A DNA stretch of 64,000 nucleotides from Porticoccaceae bacterium (GTDB lineage Bacteria; Pseudomonadota; Gammaproteobacteria; Pseudomonadales; Porticoccaceae). Of the stretch, positions 46,863-56,150 are shown in pieces. The stretch is taken from the NCBI GenBank assembly GCA_012960115.1, contig DUBX01000013.1, positions 38,260-102,259 of the forward strand, given 5' to 3'. Under the pieces are notes generated by a model. That model ran no database searches. It was not told the DNA's origin and worked only from the letters and a program-made list of their open reading frames with translations. Both the position numbers and the translations under genes were made by a program. Every line of letters starts with the position of its first letter. Positions within the stretch are counted from its first letter, which is position 1.

Positions 46863-47699
46863 TTAATTATCCTTCAAAAATTCAATGCACTGTTTGTTAA
46901 AATAGGTGCTGTGCTCCACCATTACCCAGTGACCACATTGGCTGAGCATGTTCATTCGAGCATCATTACACTGGCTTATAACAGTGTGTGCACCTGAGAT
47001 GGGGCAAAATTTATCTTGATAGCCCCAAAACCCCAAGATAGGAACGCTAAGCTCCGCCAAACGATGACTTAGGTTTGGTATCTGCATGGTAGCTAATACT
47101 TGGGGATTTTGTAATTGCAAGATTTTCCAGCGTTCATTAACAAGTTGCTCCGTCACATGCTTTGGATCAAAAACCAATAGTTTTAACAACTCACCCAGTA
47201 CATCTTTGGTAAATTCGGGTGACCCCATTGGGTATTTAACCATCGCTTGGATACCTTGAGTGGCAAAGTAGACCTCGCGCTCTTCAACCCCGCCGGTAGC
47301 CATCAATATTAAATGGCTTACTTTTTCTGGGTGCTCTAATGCATAACCAATCGCGATAGCCCCGCCCAAAGAGTTGCCCACGAGAATCGCGCTATTGATA
47401 CTTTTGTAGATCATAAATTCATCGAGATACTGGGTGAAGAAATCTAAGCTATAGATCGCATCAGTGGGCTTGCTGGTATATCCGTAGCCAGGTATATCAA
47501 TAACTATGGTGGTGTATCCAGCTTTGTGAAATGCATCAGTGTTTTGTTTGAAATTACTCCAACCACTGGCGCCAGGGCCGCTACCATGAATAAAGACAAC
47601 CGTAGGTGCATCCGCATTGCTTGAGCGCAACTCAAGATAATGAAGGTTCATCCCATTACTAAGGTTTGCGTAACTGCCTTCTGGAACCGTCCCTGCCAT
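46863..47699 (-). CDS. hsaD: Meta-cleavage product hydrolase (HsaD/TesD-like)
   Basis: 278 residues, alpha/beta hydrolase. It hydrolyses the C-C bond of 4,5-9,10-diseco-steroid (DSHA) to HIP and 2-hydroxyhexa-2,4-dienoate. Nucleophile Ser in LVGNSLGGAIAIGYALEHPEK near residue 108; acid Asp in WGYQDKFCPISGA near residue 225; His in SQCGHWVMVEHS near residue 254. The oxyanion stretch FIHGSGPGASGWSNF is near residue 36. These match C-C hydrolases of the HsaD/BphD group; context picks HsaD. Confidence 0.93.
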   Translation of the reverse strand: MAGTVPEGSYANLSNGMNLHYLELRSSNADAPTVVFIHGSGPGASGWSNFKQNTDAFHKAGYTTIVIDIPGYGYTSKPTDAIYSLDFFTQYLDEFMIYKSINSAILVGNSLGGAIAIGYALEHPEKVSHLILMATGGVEEREVYFATQGIQAMVKYPMGSPEFTKDVLGELLKLLVFDPKHVTEQLVNERWKILQLQNPQVLATMQIPNLSHRLAELSVPILGFWGYQDKFCPISGAHTVISQCNDARMNMLSQCGHWVMVEHSTYFNKQCIEFLKDN

Positions 47700-47711
47700 A
47701 ATAAATCTCGA

Positions 47712-48827
47712 TTAAATAAAGAAGTCAGAATTTCCAACGCCTAAGAGCGTGGCGCCTAGGTTTCGCGCGAACATCGCAGGACTATTGGCAACATGGGCAC
47801 GGGCAATATGGATGTCATTCCATATTTGTTGGAGAGCGTGTCCAGCATACACTGAGCGTCCGCCTGCTACATCAAACAGCCTGTCGATACCTTCAATACA
47901 TTTTTCTATTACCAAACTTGACTGATAACGATAGAGAATTCGCTGATTGATCGAAGGCTGCCAATTATTGCTTTGCATCTCATCGAAGTTTTTAAACATA
48001 ATGGTTTGGCATTCATCAATAATATTACTAACAAACGCGATTCGCGTCTGAGTTTCAACATCTCCAGCAAGCTTTGTCATGTCAGTACTAGCGGTATTGC
48101 GGTCTGACAAAAACAACTCTAGCCCCTTACTTAGCGCACCAATAGCGGGGGTGCAGACTACTCGTATAAAGACTTGGGCCCATGGCATTTGATACATTGG
48201 GTTGGGTTGACTTTGCACACAATTGAAGCCGTCCATTTGCTTGTGAGTGCGATGATCAGGAACAAATACGGGTGTATCTATCACTACGTCATTAGAGCCT
48301 GTTCCCTGCAATCCCATCACATGCCAGGTATCTTCGATATTATAATCATCTCGTGGAATCAAAAAGGTGCGATAGCCTTCGGTAGGAATTACGCCACCGA
48401 GAAGCGCCCAGTTGCAGTGATCTGACCCAGAGCTCCAGCCCCAGCGGCCACTCACCATAAAGCCACCATCAACGATTTCAACTCTCGCACCGACGGGGTT
48501 ATATGAGCTACTGATGAGGGTGGTGGGATCGTCTGAAAACACGTCTTGTTGAGCTTGCGGGTCCATCAGTGCAATTTGATAGGGATGCACGGCGACAATC
48601 CCGCACGCCCAAGCAGTACTCATGTCCGCCTTGGCAATGGCGAGATGGTCCTGGAAGAATTCTTGAGGGGTATGTTCAGAACCTCCTAATGATTTAGGTA
48701 GAAGCATTCCAAAGAAACCACAGTCTTTTAGCGCCTGAATATTCTCAGCGGGTATTTTGCGATTTGCCCTGCCTTGATCGGCATTTTTGGCAATGATATC
48801 TAGAACGTCTTGGTTCACAGTGTGCAT
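47712..48827 (-). CDS. hsaA: 3-HSA hydroxylase, oxygenase component (HsaA/TesA2-like)
   Basis: 371 residues. Flavin-dependent monooxygenase with the acyl-CoA dehydrogenase fold. It hydroxylates 3-hydroxy-9,10-seconandrostane (3-HSA) to the catechol, using flavin reduced by HsaB. It has IPAENIQALKDCGFFGMLLPK, MSTAWACGIVAVHPYQIAL, SGRWGWSSGSDHCNW and MGLQGTGSNDVVI, the typical HsaA/HpaB-class II pattern. It lies between hsaD and hsaB in the operon. Confidence 0.92.
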   Translation of the reverse strand: MHTVNQDVLDIIAKNADQGRANRKIPAENIQALKDCGFFGMLLPKSLGGSEHTPQEFFQDHLAIAKADMSTAWACGIVAVHPYQIALMDPQAQQDVFSDDPTTLISSSYNPVGARVEIVDGGFMVSGRWGWSSGSDHCNWALLGGVIPTEGYRTFLIPRDDYNIEDTWHVMGLQGTGSNDVVIDTPVFVPDHRTHKQMDGFNCVQSQPNPMYQMPWAQVFIRVVCTPAIGALSKGLELFLSDRNTASTDMTKLAGDVETQTRIAFVSNIIDECQTIMFKNFDEMQSNNWQPSINQRILYRYQSSLVIEKCIEGIDRLFDVAGGRSVYAGHALQQIWNDIHIARAHVANSPAMFARNLGATLLGVGNSDFFI

Positions 48828-48878
48828 CTTCTAGCCCTCTCAAGCATTGCTTATACGTGTCATTACTTAATTATTTAG

Positions 48879-49379
48879 CTACGCGACCTCGGTGTATTTC
48901 CCTCGGTAGAACAGCAGTGGATTGGTGTGTGATTCACGCTCGTTATTGTCAAAATCTAGGACTCTACCGACAATAATTTCATGATCTCCTCCGTCATATT
49001 TATGCTCTACAGAACATTGAAAACAGGTGTTGTAATCGGCAAGAATAGGAACACCCTCTATTCCTGACCTCCATGCTTCGTTGGCAAACTTATCCGCATT
49101 ACGAGTTGCACAAATAGACGATAGCTCCTTCTGACCTCCGTGCAGAATATGTACGGCAAAATGCTCTGACTTAGAGAAAGCGTCAAAGCTTTTGGCTTTC
49201 TTATCAATGCTCCACAGTACTAGAGGAGGGTCAAGGGACACTGAGCAAAAGCTGTTAGCGGTCATTGCCACTGGAGTCTTAGCAATCAAGTCAACCTTAC
49301 ACAGTGCGGTGACAACGGTCACTCCTGTAGCGAAGGAACCAAACGCGTCACGTAAATCTCGAGGGTCAATGTCAGACAT
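48879..49379 (-). CDS. hsaB: Flavin reductase component (HsaB/TesA1-like)
   Basis: 166 residues, flavin reductase-like domain. It has LRDAFGSFATGVTVVTA near residue 10, VAMTANSFCSVSLDPPLVLWSI near residue 36 and HEIIVGRVLDF near residue 135. It supplies reduced flavin to HsaA. The chosen start at 49379 (M-S-D-I-D-P-R-D) matches the family N-terminus; an upstream in-frame extension of 25 residues begins without a good ribosome binding site, so I exclude it. Confidence 0.9.
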   Translation of the reverse strand: MSDIDPRDLRDAFGSFATGVTVVTALCKVDLIAKTPVAMTANSFCSVSLDPPLVLWSIDKKAKSFDAFSKSEHFAVHILHGGQKELSSICATRNADKFANEAWRSGIEGVPILADYNTCFQCSVEHKYDGGDHEIIVGRVLDFDNNERESHTNPLLFYRGKYTEVA

Positions 49380-49480
49380 AAAACAGCATTCTCTTTGTAG
49401 AAATTGATATGGGAAAAGCGATGCCATAGTCGCAATATTAGCGATTTTGCGCATACCCCATTTGAATTAGGCTGTATCTA

Positions 49481-50383
49481 TTAACCCTGCCCGACACTGA
49501 AATCATGACCCCAAAAGCTAGGAACTGTACTTTCAAATACGCTAAATTTGTTCCAATCTTCAATGGTTCTACCTTCTGCGCCATACTCGATGTCAAAATT
49601 ACCTGGCGAACGCATATAGAATGACAACATATGATCATTGGTGTGACGGCCAAGAGTCCCTGAGAGATTTACTCCTTGTGCAATGCGTCGATCATTCGCT
49701 AGCCCAACCTCATCAACTGATTCAGCTTCAATCATTGCGTGCACGCATCCGGCAGGGAAATCCATCTCAAATAAGCCTATGGTGTGGTGACGTTGATTGC
49801 AGTGCATAAACCAAAGCCGCTTATTAAGCTCTGCTGGGTCGTCGCTGAATTTAATATTCATTAAATCAGAGAGGCCAAAGCCCAGCACATCAGTATAAAA
49901 TGCACTGGTTTCATCGAAATTAGGGGCAGGCAGAACGACATGGCCCAAGCCCATTTCACCAGTGACAAAACCACTGACCCCAACCGGAGAGACCATTCTT
50001 TTAGAATTGGATACCGGACCCCAGTAAAGCTCATGTTGATTCCCCGCAGGGTCGCTAAACATAACTAATTCGGTGACACAGCGTTGCTGTGTGAGTTCAG
50101 GGCTAGCATTGGTGACGGTTACTCCGGCCGCTGCCAATCTGGCTACTGTGTTGGCCATATTTTCTTGATTCGTGGCTTCCCAGCCGCAAAACCCAAAACT
50201 ATCGGCTTTTGATTGCTGGATAACCATGCGAAAAGGGCGTTCGTCCATTTTCAGTAATAAGCTATTATCGCTTGAATACTGATCAGTGACATCTTGCAAA
50301 CCAAGCACCTGAGTCCCGTATATTTGCCATTGACTGAGGTCGGTACTGTTTATTCCGATGTATCCAAGGCTTTGTATTGTCAT
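49481..50383 (-). CDS. hsaC: 3,4-DHSA extradiol dioxygenase (HsaC/TesB-like)
   Basis: 300 residues. Type I extradiol dioxygenase with two vicinal-oxygen-chelate repeats. It cleaves ring A of the catechol 3,4-DHSA. Iron ligands are His in MGLGHVVLPAPNFDE near residue 144, His in NQRHHTIGLFEM near residue 209 and Glu in NFDIEYGAEGR near residue 260. It begins LGYIGINSTDLSQWQIYGTQVLG, typical for this enzyme group. It follows the CoA ligase gene by 28 bp. Placement among hsaA/B/D makes the steroid substrate very likely. Confidence 0.94.
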   Translation of the reverse strand: MTIQSLGYIGINSTDLSQWQIYGTQVLGLQDVTDQYSSDNSLLLKMDERPFRMVIQQSKADSFGFCGWEATNQENMANTVARLAAAGVTVTNASPELTQQRCVTELVMFSDPAGNQHELYWGPVSNSKRMVSPVGVSGFVTGEMGLGHVVLPAPNFDETSAFYTDVLGFGLSDLMNIKFSDDPAELNKRLWFMHCNQRHHTIGLFEMDFPAGCVHAMIEAESVDEVGLANDRRIAQGVNLSGTLGRHTNDHMLSFYMRSPGNFDIEYGAEGRTIEDWNKFSVFESTVPSFWGHDFSVGQG

Positions 50384-50411
50384 TCTATTTCTCCATTAAT
50401 TCTATTATGGT

Positions 50412-52019
50412 CTAGTGTTTTTGATCAACTGCAAGACTGCGCAACTGCATTTTTAATACTTTTCCAGAGGCGTTGAGTGGCAGGCTGTCGATTACCTGGA
50501 CCCGCCTGGGAACCTTATAATTTGCAATGTGATCACGGCTCCAGCTAATCAATTGCTGCTCGTCTAATGAGCAGCCACTCTCTAAAACAACCCAAGCCAT
50601 AGCAACCTCGCCTAAACGCACATCAGGGATACCAATGACAGCACAGCTAGCGATAGAGGGGTGTTGTGATAACTGGTTTTCGATCTCTGCGGGATAACAA
50701 TTAAACCCACCGGTAATAAACATATCTTTAAGACGATCAGTGATTGATAGATTGCCATGGTTATCTAAGAAACCTATATCACCGGTGTGCAACCAACCAT
50801 CGTTGTCGATTGACTCTGCAGTTGCCACTGAATTTTCAAAATAACCAAGCATGATATTAAATCCTCTAACCACAATTTCGCCTGCATGGCCTGCCTCTAA
50901 AGGCTGGCCATGCTCATCGACACATCTAAGCTCAATTCCAGGTATAGCGCGGCCAGAGGTGGTTGCTACCGTTGAGTCAGAGTCCTCATGTCGACACATG
51001 CTGACCAACCCACAGGATTCTGTAAGACCGTAGGCGGTCAGGACTGTTTTGATCCCTAGTGTCTGTCGTATGTTAGTAATCAGCTCTACCGGGATGACGG
51101 CAGCACCAGTGGTGGCTTTCGATAGAGTTGATATATCGAAGTCATTGAGGCGGGGTGACGATAAGATAGACTGAAATAGAGCCGGAGGCCCTGGCATCAT
51201 GGTTATTCGTTCACGCTCAACGCGCTGTAGAATTAATTCTGGATCGAAGACCTGATGAGGTATTAGCCTAGTGCCACGCATTAGACAGGCAAGAATACCC
51301 GCTTTGTAGCCAAAGCTATGGAAAAAGGGATTTATGACCAGATAGCGATCGTTCTCATCAAGCCCCAGTAACTCTGTCCATATTTTAAAGGTACGAATGT
51401 TTTGTTCGTGAGACGTCATCACACCCTTGGGTGCCCCTGTAGTGCCAGAGGTGAAAAGAATATCTGACAGATCAGTTGGTTGGATTTCGACTATCCGTTG
51501 CTCTAAGGCATCACTGCCATGCTTGGTGAGATGTTGCTCGCCACTGTCATAGAAGTCATTCCATGAAAGTGGGTCATTAGCCGTAGGGTTAAAAACCACA
51601 ATGTCATTAACCGAACCAAAATCTTCGTTGGCGAGCATTTGAGTGTAATCAGTGTTGAGAAAATCGCCCACACTAAATAAAACAGATGCAGAGGCGCGGC
51701 GCAGTATATCAGCCGCCTCGCTTCCTTTGTATCGAGTGTTTATCGTTACCAGTACGCCACCGGCGGTCTGTATGCCCATTGCTGCGATGACCCATTGGTA
51801 CATGTTGGGGGCCCAAATGGCGGCTTTATCACCGAGTTTAAAATCCCGCGACATAAGCGCGGCAGCTACATTGCGTGACTGCTCCTGAAGCTGCCGAAAA
51901 GTAATCATGTAACCATTGTCATCGACAAACACACGATCATCAAAATGGGCTGCAGCTGCGTTGATAAGCTGCGGAATGGTTTTGCTGTTGCAGGGGCTAT
52001 CAGCAGTGTTGTTGACCAT
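50412..52019 (-). CDS. fadD3: Acyl-CoA synthetase, FadD3-like (HIP-CoA ligase)
   Basis: 535 residues, ANL-family adenylating enzyme. ATP-binding motif ILFTSGTTGAPKGV near residue 185, AYGLTES near residue 336, HTGDIG near residue 418, TDRLKDMFITGGFNCYPAEIE near residue 440 and the C-terminal K in NASGKVLKMQL. It activates a carboxylic acid with CoA. In actinobacterial steroid clusters FadD3 activates HIP after HsaD releases it; the leading place in the hsa operon and the divergent ipd operon make that the best reading, but the substrate is inferred. Confidence 0.82.
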   Translation of the reverse strand: MVNNTADSPCNSKTIPQLINAAAAHFDDRVFVDDNGYMITFRQLQEQSRNVAAALMSRDFKLGDKAAIWAPNMYQWVIAAMGIQTAGGVLVTINTRYKGSEAADILRRASASVLFSVGDFLNTDYTQMLANEDFGSVNDIVVFNPTANDPLSWNDFYDSGEQHLTKHGSDALEQRIVEIQPTDLSDILFTSGTTGAPKGVMTSHEQNIRTFKIWTELLGLDENDRYLVINPFFHSFGYKAGILACLMRGTRLIPHQVFDPELILQRVERERITMMPGPPALFQSILSSPRLNDFDISTLSKATTGAAVIPVELITNIRQTLGIKTVLTAYGLTESCGLVSMCRHEDSDSTVATTSGRAIPGIELRCVDEHGQPLEAGHAGEIVVRGFNIMLGYFENSVATAESIDNDGWLHTGDIGFLDNHGNLSITDRLKDMFITGGFNCYPAEIENQLSQHPSIASCAVIGIPDVRLGEVAMAWVVLESGCSLDEQQLISWSRDHIANYKVPRRVQVIDSLPLNASGKVLKMQLRSLAVDQKH

Positions 52020-52233
52020 AGTGGCTTCAGTTTTCTTTAATTGGCTTTCAATATATTTGAGTGAGGCTTTTTTGTCATAGTCCTAATGGATGATGATTGC
52101 CTAAGGGCCACCTCACATAATCTGGTTTCTGCATTTATACTATTGCTTCGACGTCTATGGGTGGCCTTGAATACTTTTGGGGCGAGCCAATGTTCCCGTA
52201 GCGTTATTTTTAATCAGGTTTTGGAGTTGCGCC

Positions 52234-53109
52234 ATGAACAAGATAATGTCCGCTGAGCAGGCAATTGCACAGATTAGTAATGGCATGACTGTCGGCATTG
52301 GCGGTTGGGGTCCTCGACGAAAACCAATGGCTCTGATACGAGAGATCCTTCGCTCAGATTTAACAGATCTAACCATCGTTGCCTATGGCGGGGCTGATGT
52401 CGGTATGCTGTGCGCAGCGGGCAAGGTTAAAAAGGTCATCTTTGCCTTTGTCTCCCTTGATTTCATTCCTCTTGAACCCTATTTTCGGCAAGTTCGCCAG
52501 AATGGCAGCATCCAAGTGATGGAAGTTGATGAAGGTATGCTTTTGCTGGGTCTTCGAGCAGCGGCGTGGAAAATACCCTTTATTCCAACCAGCGTTGGTC
52601 TAGGTACCGATGTGATTAAAAACAACAGTGACCTGGCTATTATCGCCAGCCCTTATGATGAAAAAGACTGGGTCGCTATGCCGGCATTGAAACTGGACGT
52701 ATCGCTGGTCCATGTCGATAAGGCTGATAGTCGAGGTGTATGCCAAATCAAAGGTCCAGATCTTTACATGGACGATTGGTTTGCCCGCGCTGCAGAGGTG
52801 ACCATCGCGAGCTGCGAAGATATCGTCGACTCGGACTATTTTTCGCCCTCAGATGAAGCTAGACATGTTCATTGGGAGCGGTCTGAAACGACAGCTGTAG
52901 TGCATCTTCCCTGCGGGGCTCACCCGACGTCTTGTCCTCCATTGTATGGTTTTGATGTGGCGCACTTCAAACTCTATAACGCGACAACTAAAGAGGGTGG
53001 CTTCGATCATTACCGTGATACCTATATTGCTGAAAAAGATGAGCAGGAATACCAAGAAGCGGTGGGAGGGGTGGATAAGATCAAGTCTATTCCCTTGCCA
53101 ATTTATTAA
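52234..53109 (+). CDS. ipdA: COCHEA-CoA ring-opening hydrolase, alpha subunit (IpdA-like)
   Basis: 291 residues, class I CoA-transferase fold. In Mycobacterium IpdA-IpdB open the last (C) ring of the steroid skeleton hydrolytically. It starts M-N-K-I-M-S-A-E-Q-A-I behind GGAG at 52223-52226; an upstream in-frame Met has no such site. GMTVGIGGWGPRRKPMALIREIL near residue 17 is the CoA-transferase glycine motif, and VGLGTDV near residue 126 stands where transferases have a different loop. The next gene is its partner. It heads the plus-strand steroid operon, divergent from fadD3. Confidence 0.87.
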   Translation: MNKIMSAEQAIAQISNGMTVGIGGWGPRRKPMALIREILRSDLTDLTIVAYGGADVGMLCAAGKVKKVIFAFVSLDFIPLEPYFRQVRQNGSIQVMEVDEGMLLLGLRAAAWKIPFIPTSVGLGTDVIKNNSDLAIIASPYDEKDWVAMPALKLDVSLVHVDKADSRGVCQIKGPDLYMDDWFARAAEVTIASCEDIVDSDYFSPSDEARHVHWERSETTAVVHLPCGAHPTSCPPLYGFDVAHFKLYNATTKEGGFDHYRDTYIAEKDEQEYQEAVGGVDKIKSIPLPIY

Positions 53110-53136
53110 TAATTATTTTGTAATGGATTAAAGTTA

Positions 53137-53940
53137 ATGACGACAACGGCCGCAGAATACAAACTATGTGAATTGATGATTTGCGCAGCTGCCGAGACCT
53201 TTAGAGGAAATGGCGAGGTGCTAGCGACGGGTATTGGGGTCATTCCCCGTTTGGCGGCGAGTCTTGCAATGAAATCCTGTAATACCGACTTGATGATGAC
53301 TGATTCTGAGGCTTGGATGCTAAGTGAACCCAATGCAGTGAGCGGAAGGCATTTTGGGGAAGGACAGAAACAAGAATCTTGGATGGGCTTTTCTCGGATA
53401 TTTGACAACGTTTGGGGTGGTAAGCGCCATGCGCTAGTTGGCCCAAGTCAGATCGATCGATTCGGACAAACTAACATTTCGGCCTTGGGTGGTACTTATG
53501 AGCAACCTAAAGTTCAAATGCTGGGTGTACGAGGTTTTCCAGGTAACTCTATTAGCCACGCTAACTCTTTTTATGTCCCAGCACACAGCAAGCGTGTATT
53601 CGTTGAAGGTGAGTGTGATGTTGTCTGCTCTATAGGCTATAACGCTGGGCGATTGCCTAGAGGTTATGGTTTTGATGATATTGACATCCGCCGAGTAATC
53701 ACAGACCTCTGCGTTATGGATTGGCAAGGGCCTAATCATCAGTTACGACTGCTGACCTTGCATCCTGGAATTACGGTACAGCAAGTGATCGATAATACCG
53801 GCTTTGCAGTGCATGTCGGCGATGAAGTCACCACTACTGCAGGGCCTACGATTGAGCAGATTGCCATAATCGCGTCCTTAGACCCTGTTGGAATCCGCCA
53901 CAAACAGTTAGCGGATAATCCTATGGGTGACCGACGCTAA
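53137..53940 (+). CDS. ipdB: COCHEA-CoA ring-opening hydrolase, beta subunit (IpdB-like)
   Basis: 267 residues, CoA-transferase beta fold. It has EVLATGIGVIPRLAASLAMKS near residue 27, GPSQIDRFGQTNISALGG near residue 106, GVRGFPGNSISHAN near residue 130. It pairs with IpdA; subunit lengths (about 290 and 265) fit IpdAB. It starts 27 bp after ipdA with a moderate ribosome binding site. Confidence 0.86.
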   Translation: MTTTAAEYKLCELMICAAAETFRGNGEVLATGIGVIPRLAASLAMKSCNTDLMMTDSEAWMLSEPNAVSGRHFGEGQKQESWMGFSRIFDNVWGGKRHALVGPSQIDRFGQTNISALGGTYEQPKVQMLGVRGFPGNSISHANSFYVPAHSKRVFVEGECDVVCSIGYNAGRLPRGYGFDDIDIRRVITDLCVMDWQGPNHQLRLLTLHPGITVQQVIDNTGFAVHVGDEVTTTAGPTIEQIAIIASLDPVGIRHKQLADNPMGDRR

Positions 53941-53978
53941 CCTTATTTTGACCTGAGCAAAAATGCGAGAGAAAAGTT

Positions 53979-54866
53979 ATGACTGACAACCAAAAAACTA
54001 AAACTAAAACTAAAACTGAAGTCGATATCGTGCTCTATTCTGTGGCGAAAGGCGTTGCCACAATTACTATGAATCGCCCGAAATATAACAATGCCCAAAA
54101 TGGGCGCATGACCTATGAACTAGACGCCGCGTTTCAGCGTGCAGTAGCCGATGACGAGGTTAAGGTGATAGTGCTTAAAGGCAACGGCAAACATTTCTCA
54201 GCTGGCCATGACATTGGCACTCCTGGACGTGATATCAACGAAAGCCAAGATCGAGTTACTCTTTGGTATGACCACGCCAATAAAGATGGCGGTGAGTTCT
54301 TATATGTGCGAGAAGCCGAGGCTTACTTGGGTATGTGCCGTCGCTGGAGAGATATTCCCAAGCCGACCATTGCGGCAGTGCAGGGCGCCTGTATTGCTGG
54401 AGGATTAATGTTGGCATGGGTCTGTGATCTTATAGTTGCTACTGACGATGCTTTCTTTTCAGATCCGGTGGTACGAATGGGTATTCCTGGGGTCGAATAT
54501 TTCGCCCACCCCTTTGAACTACCCCCTCGTATCGCCAAAGAATTCCTGTTTTTAGGTGATCGTATGTCTGCCCAAAGAGCAGAACGGATGGGTATGGTCA
54601 ATCGTCTATCGACCCGAGAGACCCTAGATGCCGACGTAGATGCTATTGCGGCAAAAATAGGCACCATGCCGCGCTTGGGTCTGGCCTTAACCAAACAGGC
54701 GATTAACAATATTGAAGACTTGCGGGGTAAGCGTACCGGTATGGACGCGGCTTTTGCTTGGCATCACTTTGCCCATGGCCACAATGAGTTAGTGTCTGGT
54801 GACAAACTTGGTGGTTTTGACGCGAAAAAGATGGCTGAGGAGAACAAAAACCAGGACAAAACCTAA
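53979..54866 (+). CDS. Enoyl-CoA hydratase/isomerase family, EchA20-like ring hydrolase
   Basis: 295 residues, crotonase fold. Oxyanion-forming segments are HFSAGHDIGTPGRD near residue 71 and QGACIAGGLMLAW near residue 138. In the HIP pathway EchA20 opens ring D. This protein is longer than the ~250 residues usual for EchA20: it has an insertion of about 40 residues between the two oxyanion segments (N-E-S-Q-D-R-V...E-A-Y-L-G-M-C) and a lysine/threonine-repeat N-terminus. It is third in the ipd operon, 38 bp after ipdB. The specific ring-opening role is inferred from operon context. Confidence 0.75.
   Translation: MTDNQKTKTKTKTEVDIVLYSVAKGVATITMNRPKYNNAQNGRMTYELDAAFQRAVADDEVKVIVLKGNGKHFSAGHDIGTPGRDINESQDRVTLWYDHANKDGGEFLYVREAEAYLGMCRRWRDIPKPTIAAVQGACIAGGLMLAWVCDLIVATDDAFFSDPVVRMGIPGVEYFAHPFELPPRIAKEFLFLGDRMSAQRAERMGMVNRLSTRETLDADVDAIAAKIGTMPRLGLALTKQAINNIEDLRGKRTGMDAAFAWHHFAHGHNELVSGDKLGGFDAKKMAEENKNQDKT
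53994..54017 (+). repeat. Four AAAACT hexamers encoding Lys-Thr repeats
   Basis: AAAACT occurs four times in a row near the start of the EchA20-like gene, giving (Lys-Thr)4 at residues 6-13. The 6-bp unit keeps frame, so copy-number changes would only lengthen or shorten the tail. Confidence 0.9.
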
Positions 54867-54934
54867 GGGTCAGTTTTGCAAGATAATATCTTCCTAATAG
54901 GGTTACCCAAACAGGGGTAATAGGTACATGTACT

Positions 54935-56101
54935 ATGAAATTGACATACACAGTTGAAGAGCAGGGATTTCGTCTACAAGTCCGTCAGTGGCTAGTGGAC
55001 AATCCGCCCAAACAGCCCCTCAACTCCTTTGACACACAAAAAGGGTTTGAGCAGCACCGGCAGTGGGAGAAAACCCTCGCGTCAGGAAACTGGGGGATGG
55101 TGACCTGGCCAAAGGAATATGGTGGCAGAGGCTGCAATCTTATTGAGTGGCTTATTTTTGAAGAAGAATATTATCGTGCTGGAGCACCTTTAAGGGTTAA
55201 TCAAAACGGCATCTTCTTGCTCGGCCCAACGTTAATGGAATATGGTACTGACGAGCAAAAAGAGCGTTTTATTAGTGCGATGGCCAGTGGCGATGAAATT
55301 TGGGCTCAAGGTTGGTCAGAACCGGGTGCCGGTTCTGATATGGCAGCAATAAGATCTAAGGCGACTCGAGATGGCGATGAGTATGTTATTAACGGCCAGA
55401 AAATATGGTCGAGCAGAGCCGTATTTGCTGACTGGGTGTTTTGCATATTTCGCACTGACCCAGATTCAAGCCGACATCACGGATTGTCATTTATGCTTGT
55501 TCCACTAGACGCAGAAGGTGTCACCGTTCGCCCCATCGAGCAACTTAACGGCCTGCCAGGGTTTGCTGAAATCTTCTTTGATAATGTGAGGATCCCTGTA
55601 TTCAATCGCTTAGGGGAAGAGGGGGAAGGCTGGAGCATTGCAATGTCTACTGCGGGCTTTGAGCGAGGCTTGATGTTGCGAAGCCCTGCACGTTTCCAGC
55701 AAGCGGCAAAAAACCTAATGGAACTTTATCGCGCCAAGCGCAACGACATTCTTGATTTGTCGATCGAAGATGCCGTAGTCCGCTGTTACATGGATGCAGA
55801 AGCTTATGCGCTCTCAACCTATCAAACGGCATCAAGACTCATGAACGGCGGCCAGATAGGGGCTGAATCGAGCTGTAATAAGATATTTTGGTCAGAATTA
55901 GACCTAAAGATACATGACGCAGCCATGCGCCTACTTGGAGCAAGGGGAGAGCTGGAGGCCGATTCAGAAGATGCTAGCGCTGAATTAGGCGGCTGGTTGG
56001 ACGGCTTTTTATTTGCTCAGTCAGGGCCTATTTACGCCGGAACCAATGAAGTTCAGCGCAACATAATCGCCGAGAGAATGCTCGGTATGCCACGCAAATG
56101 A
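54935..56101 (+). CDS. Acyl-CoA dehydrogenase, FAD-binding (alpha-type) member of pair 1
   Basis: 388 residues with the full acyl-CoA dehydrogenase layout. The FAD/substrate motif is AQGWSEPGAGSDMAA near residue 131, a second one is YVINGQKIWSSRA near residue 153, and PIYAGTNEVQRNIIAERMLG lies at the C-terminus. The position of the medium-chain catalytic glutamate (Y-E-G-T) is Ala, so the base must be elsewhere, as in other steroid members. It resembles actinobacterial FadE30/33-type enzymes of C/D-ring degradation. The next gene, 49 bp away, is a degenerate partner lacking the FAD motif, which suggests an alpha2-beta2 enzyme. Confidence 0.88.
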   Translation: MKLTYTVEEQGFRLQVRQWLVDNPPKQPLNSFDTQKGFEQHRQWEKTLASGNWGMVTWPKEYGGRGCNLIEWLIFEEEYYRAGAPLRVNQNGIFLLGPTLMEYGTDEQKERFISAMASGDEIWAQGWSEPGAGSDMAAIRSKATRDGDEYVINGQKIWSSRAVFADWVFCIFRTDPDSSRHHGLSFMLVPLDAEGVTVRPIEQLNGLPGFAEIFFDNVRIPVFNRLGEEGEGWSIAMSTAGFERGLMLRSPARFQQAAKNLMELYRAKRNDILDLSIEDAVVRCYMDAEAYALSTYQTASRLMNGGQIGAESSCNKIFWSELDLKIHDAAMRLLGARGELEADSEDASAELGGWLDGFLFAQSGPIYAGTNEVQRNIIAERMLGMPRK

Positions 56102-56150
56102 GCGTCTTTGATATCAAATATCTAGACCTAACTGACTACAGGTAACCAAC

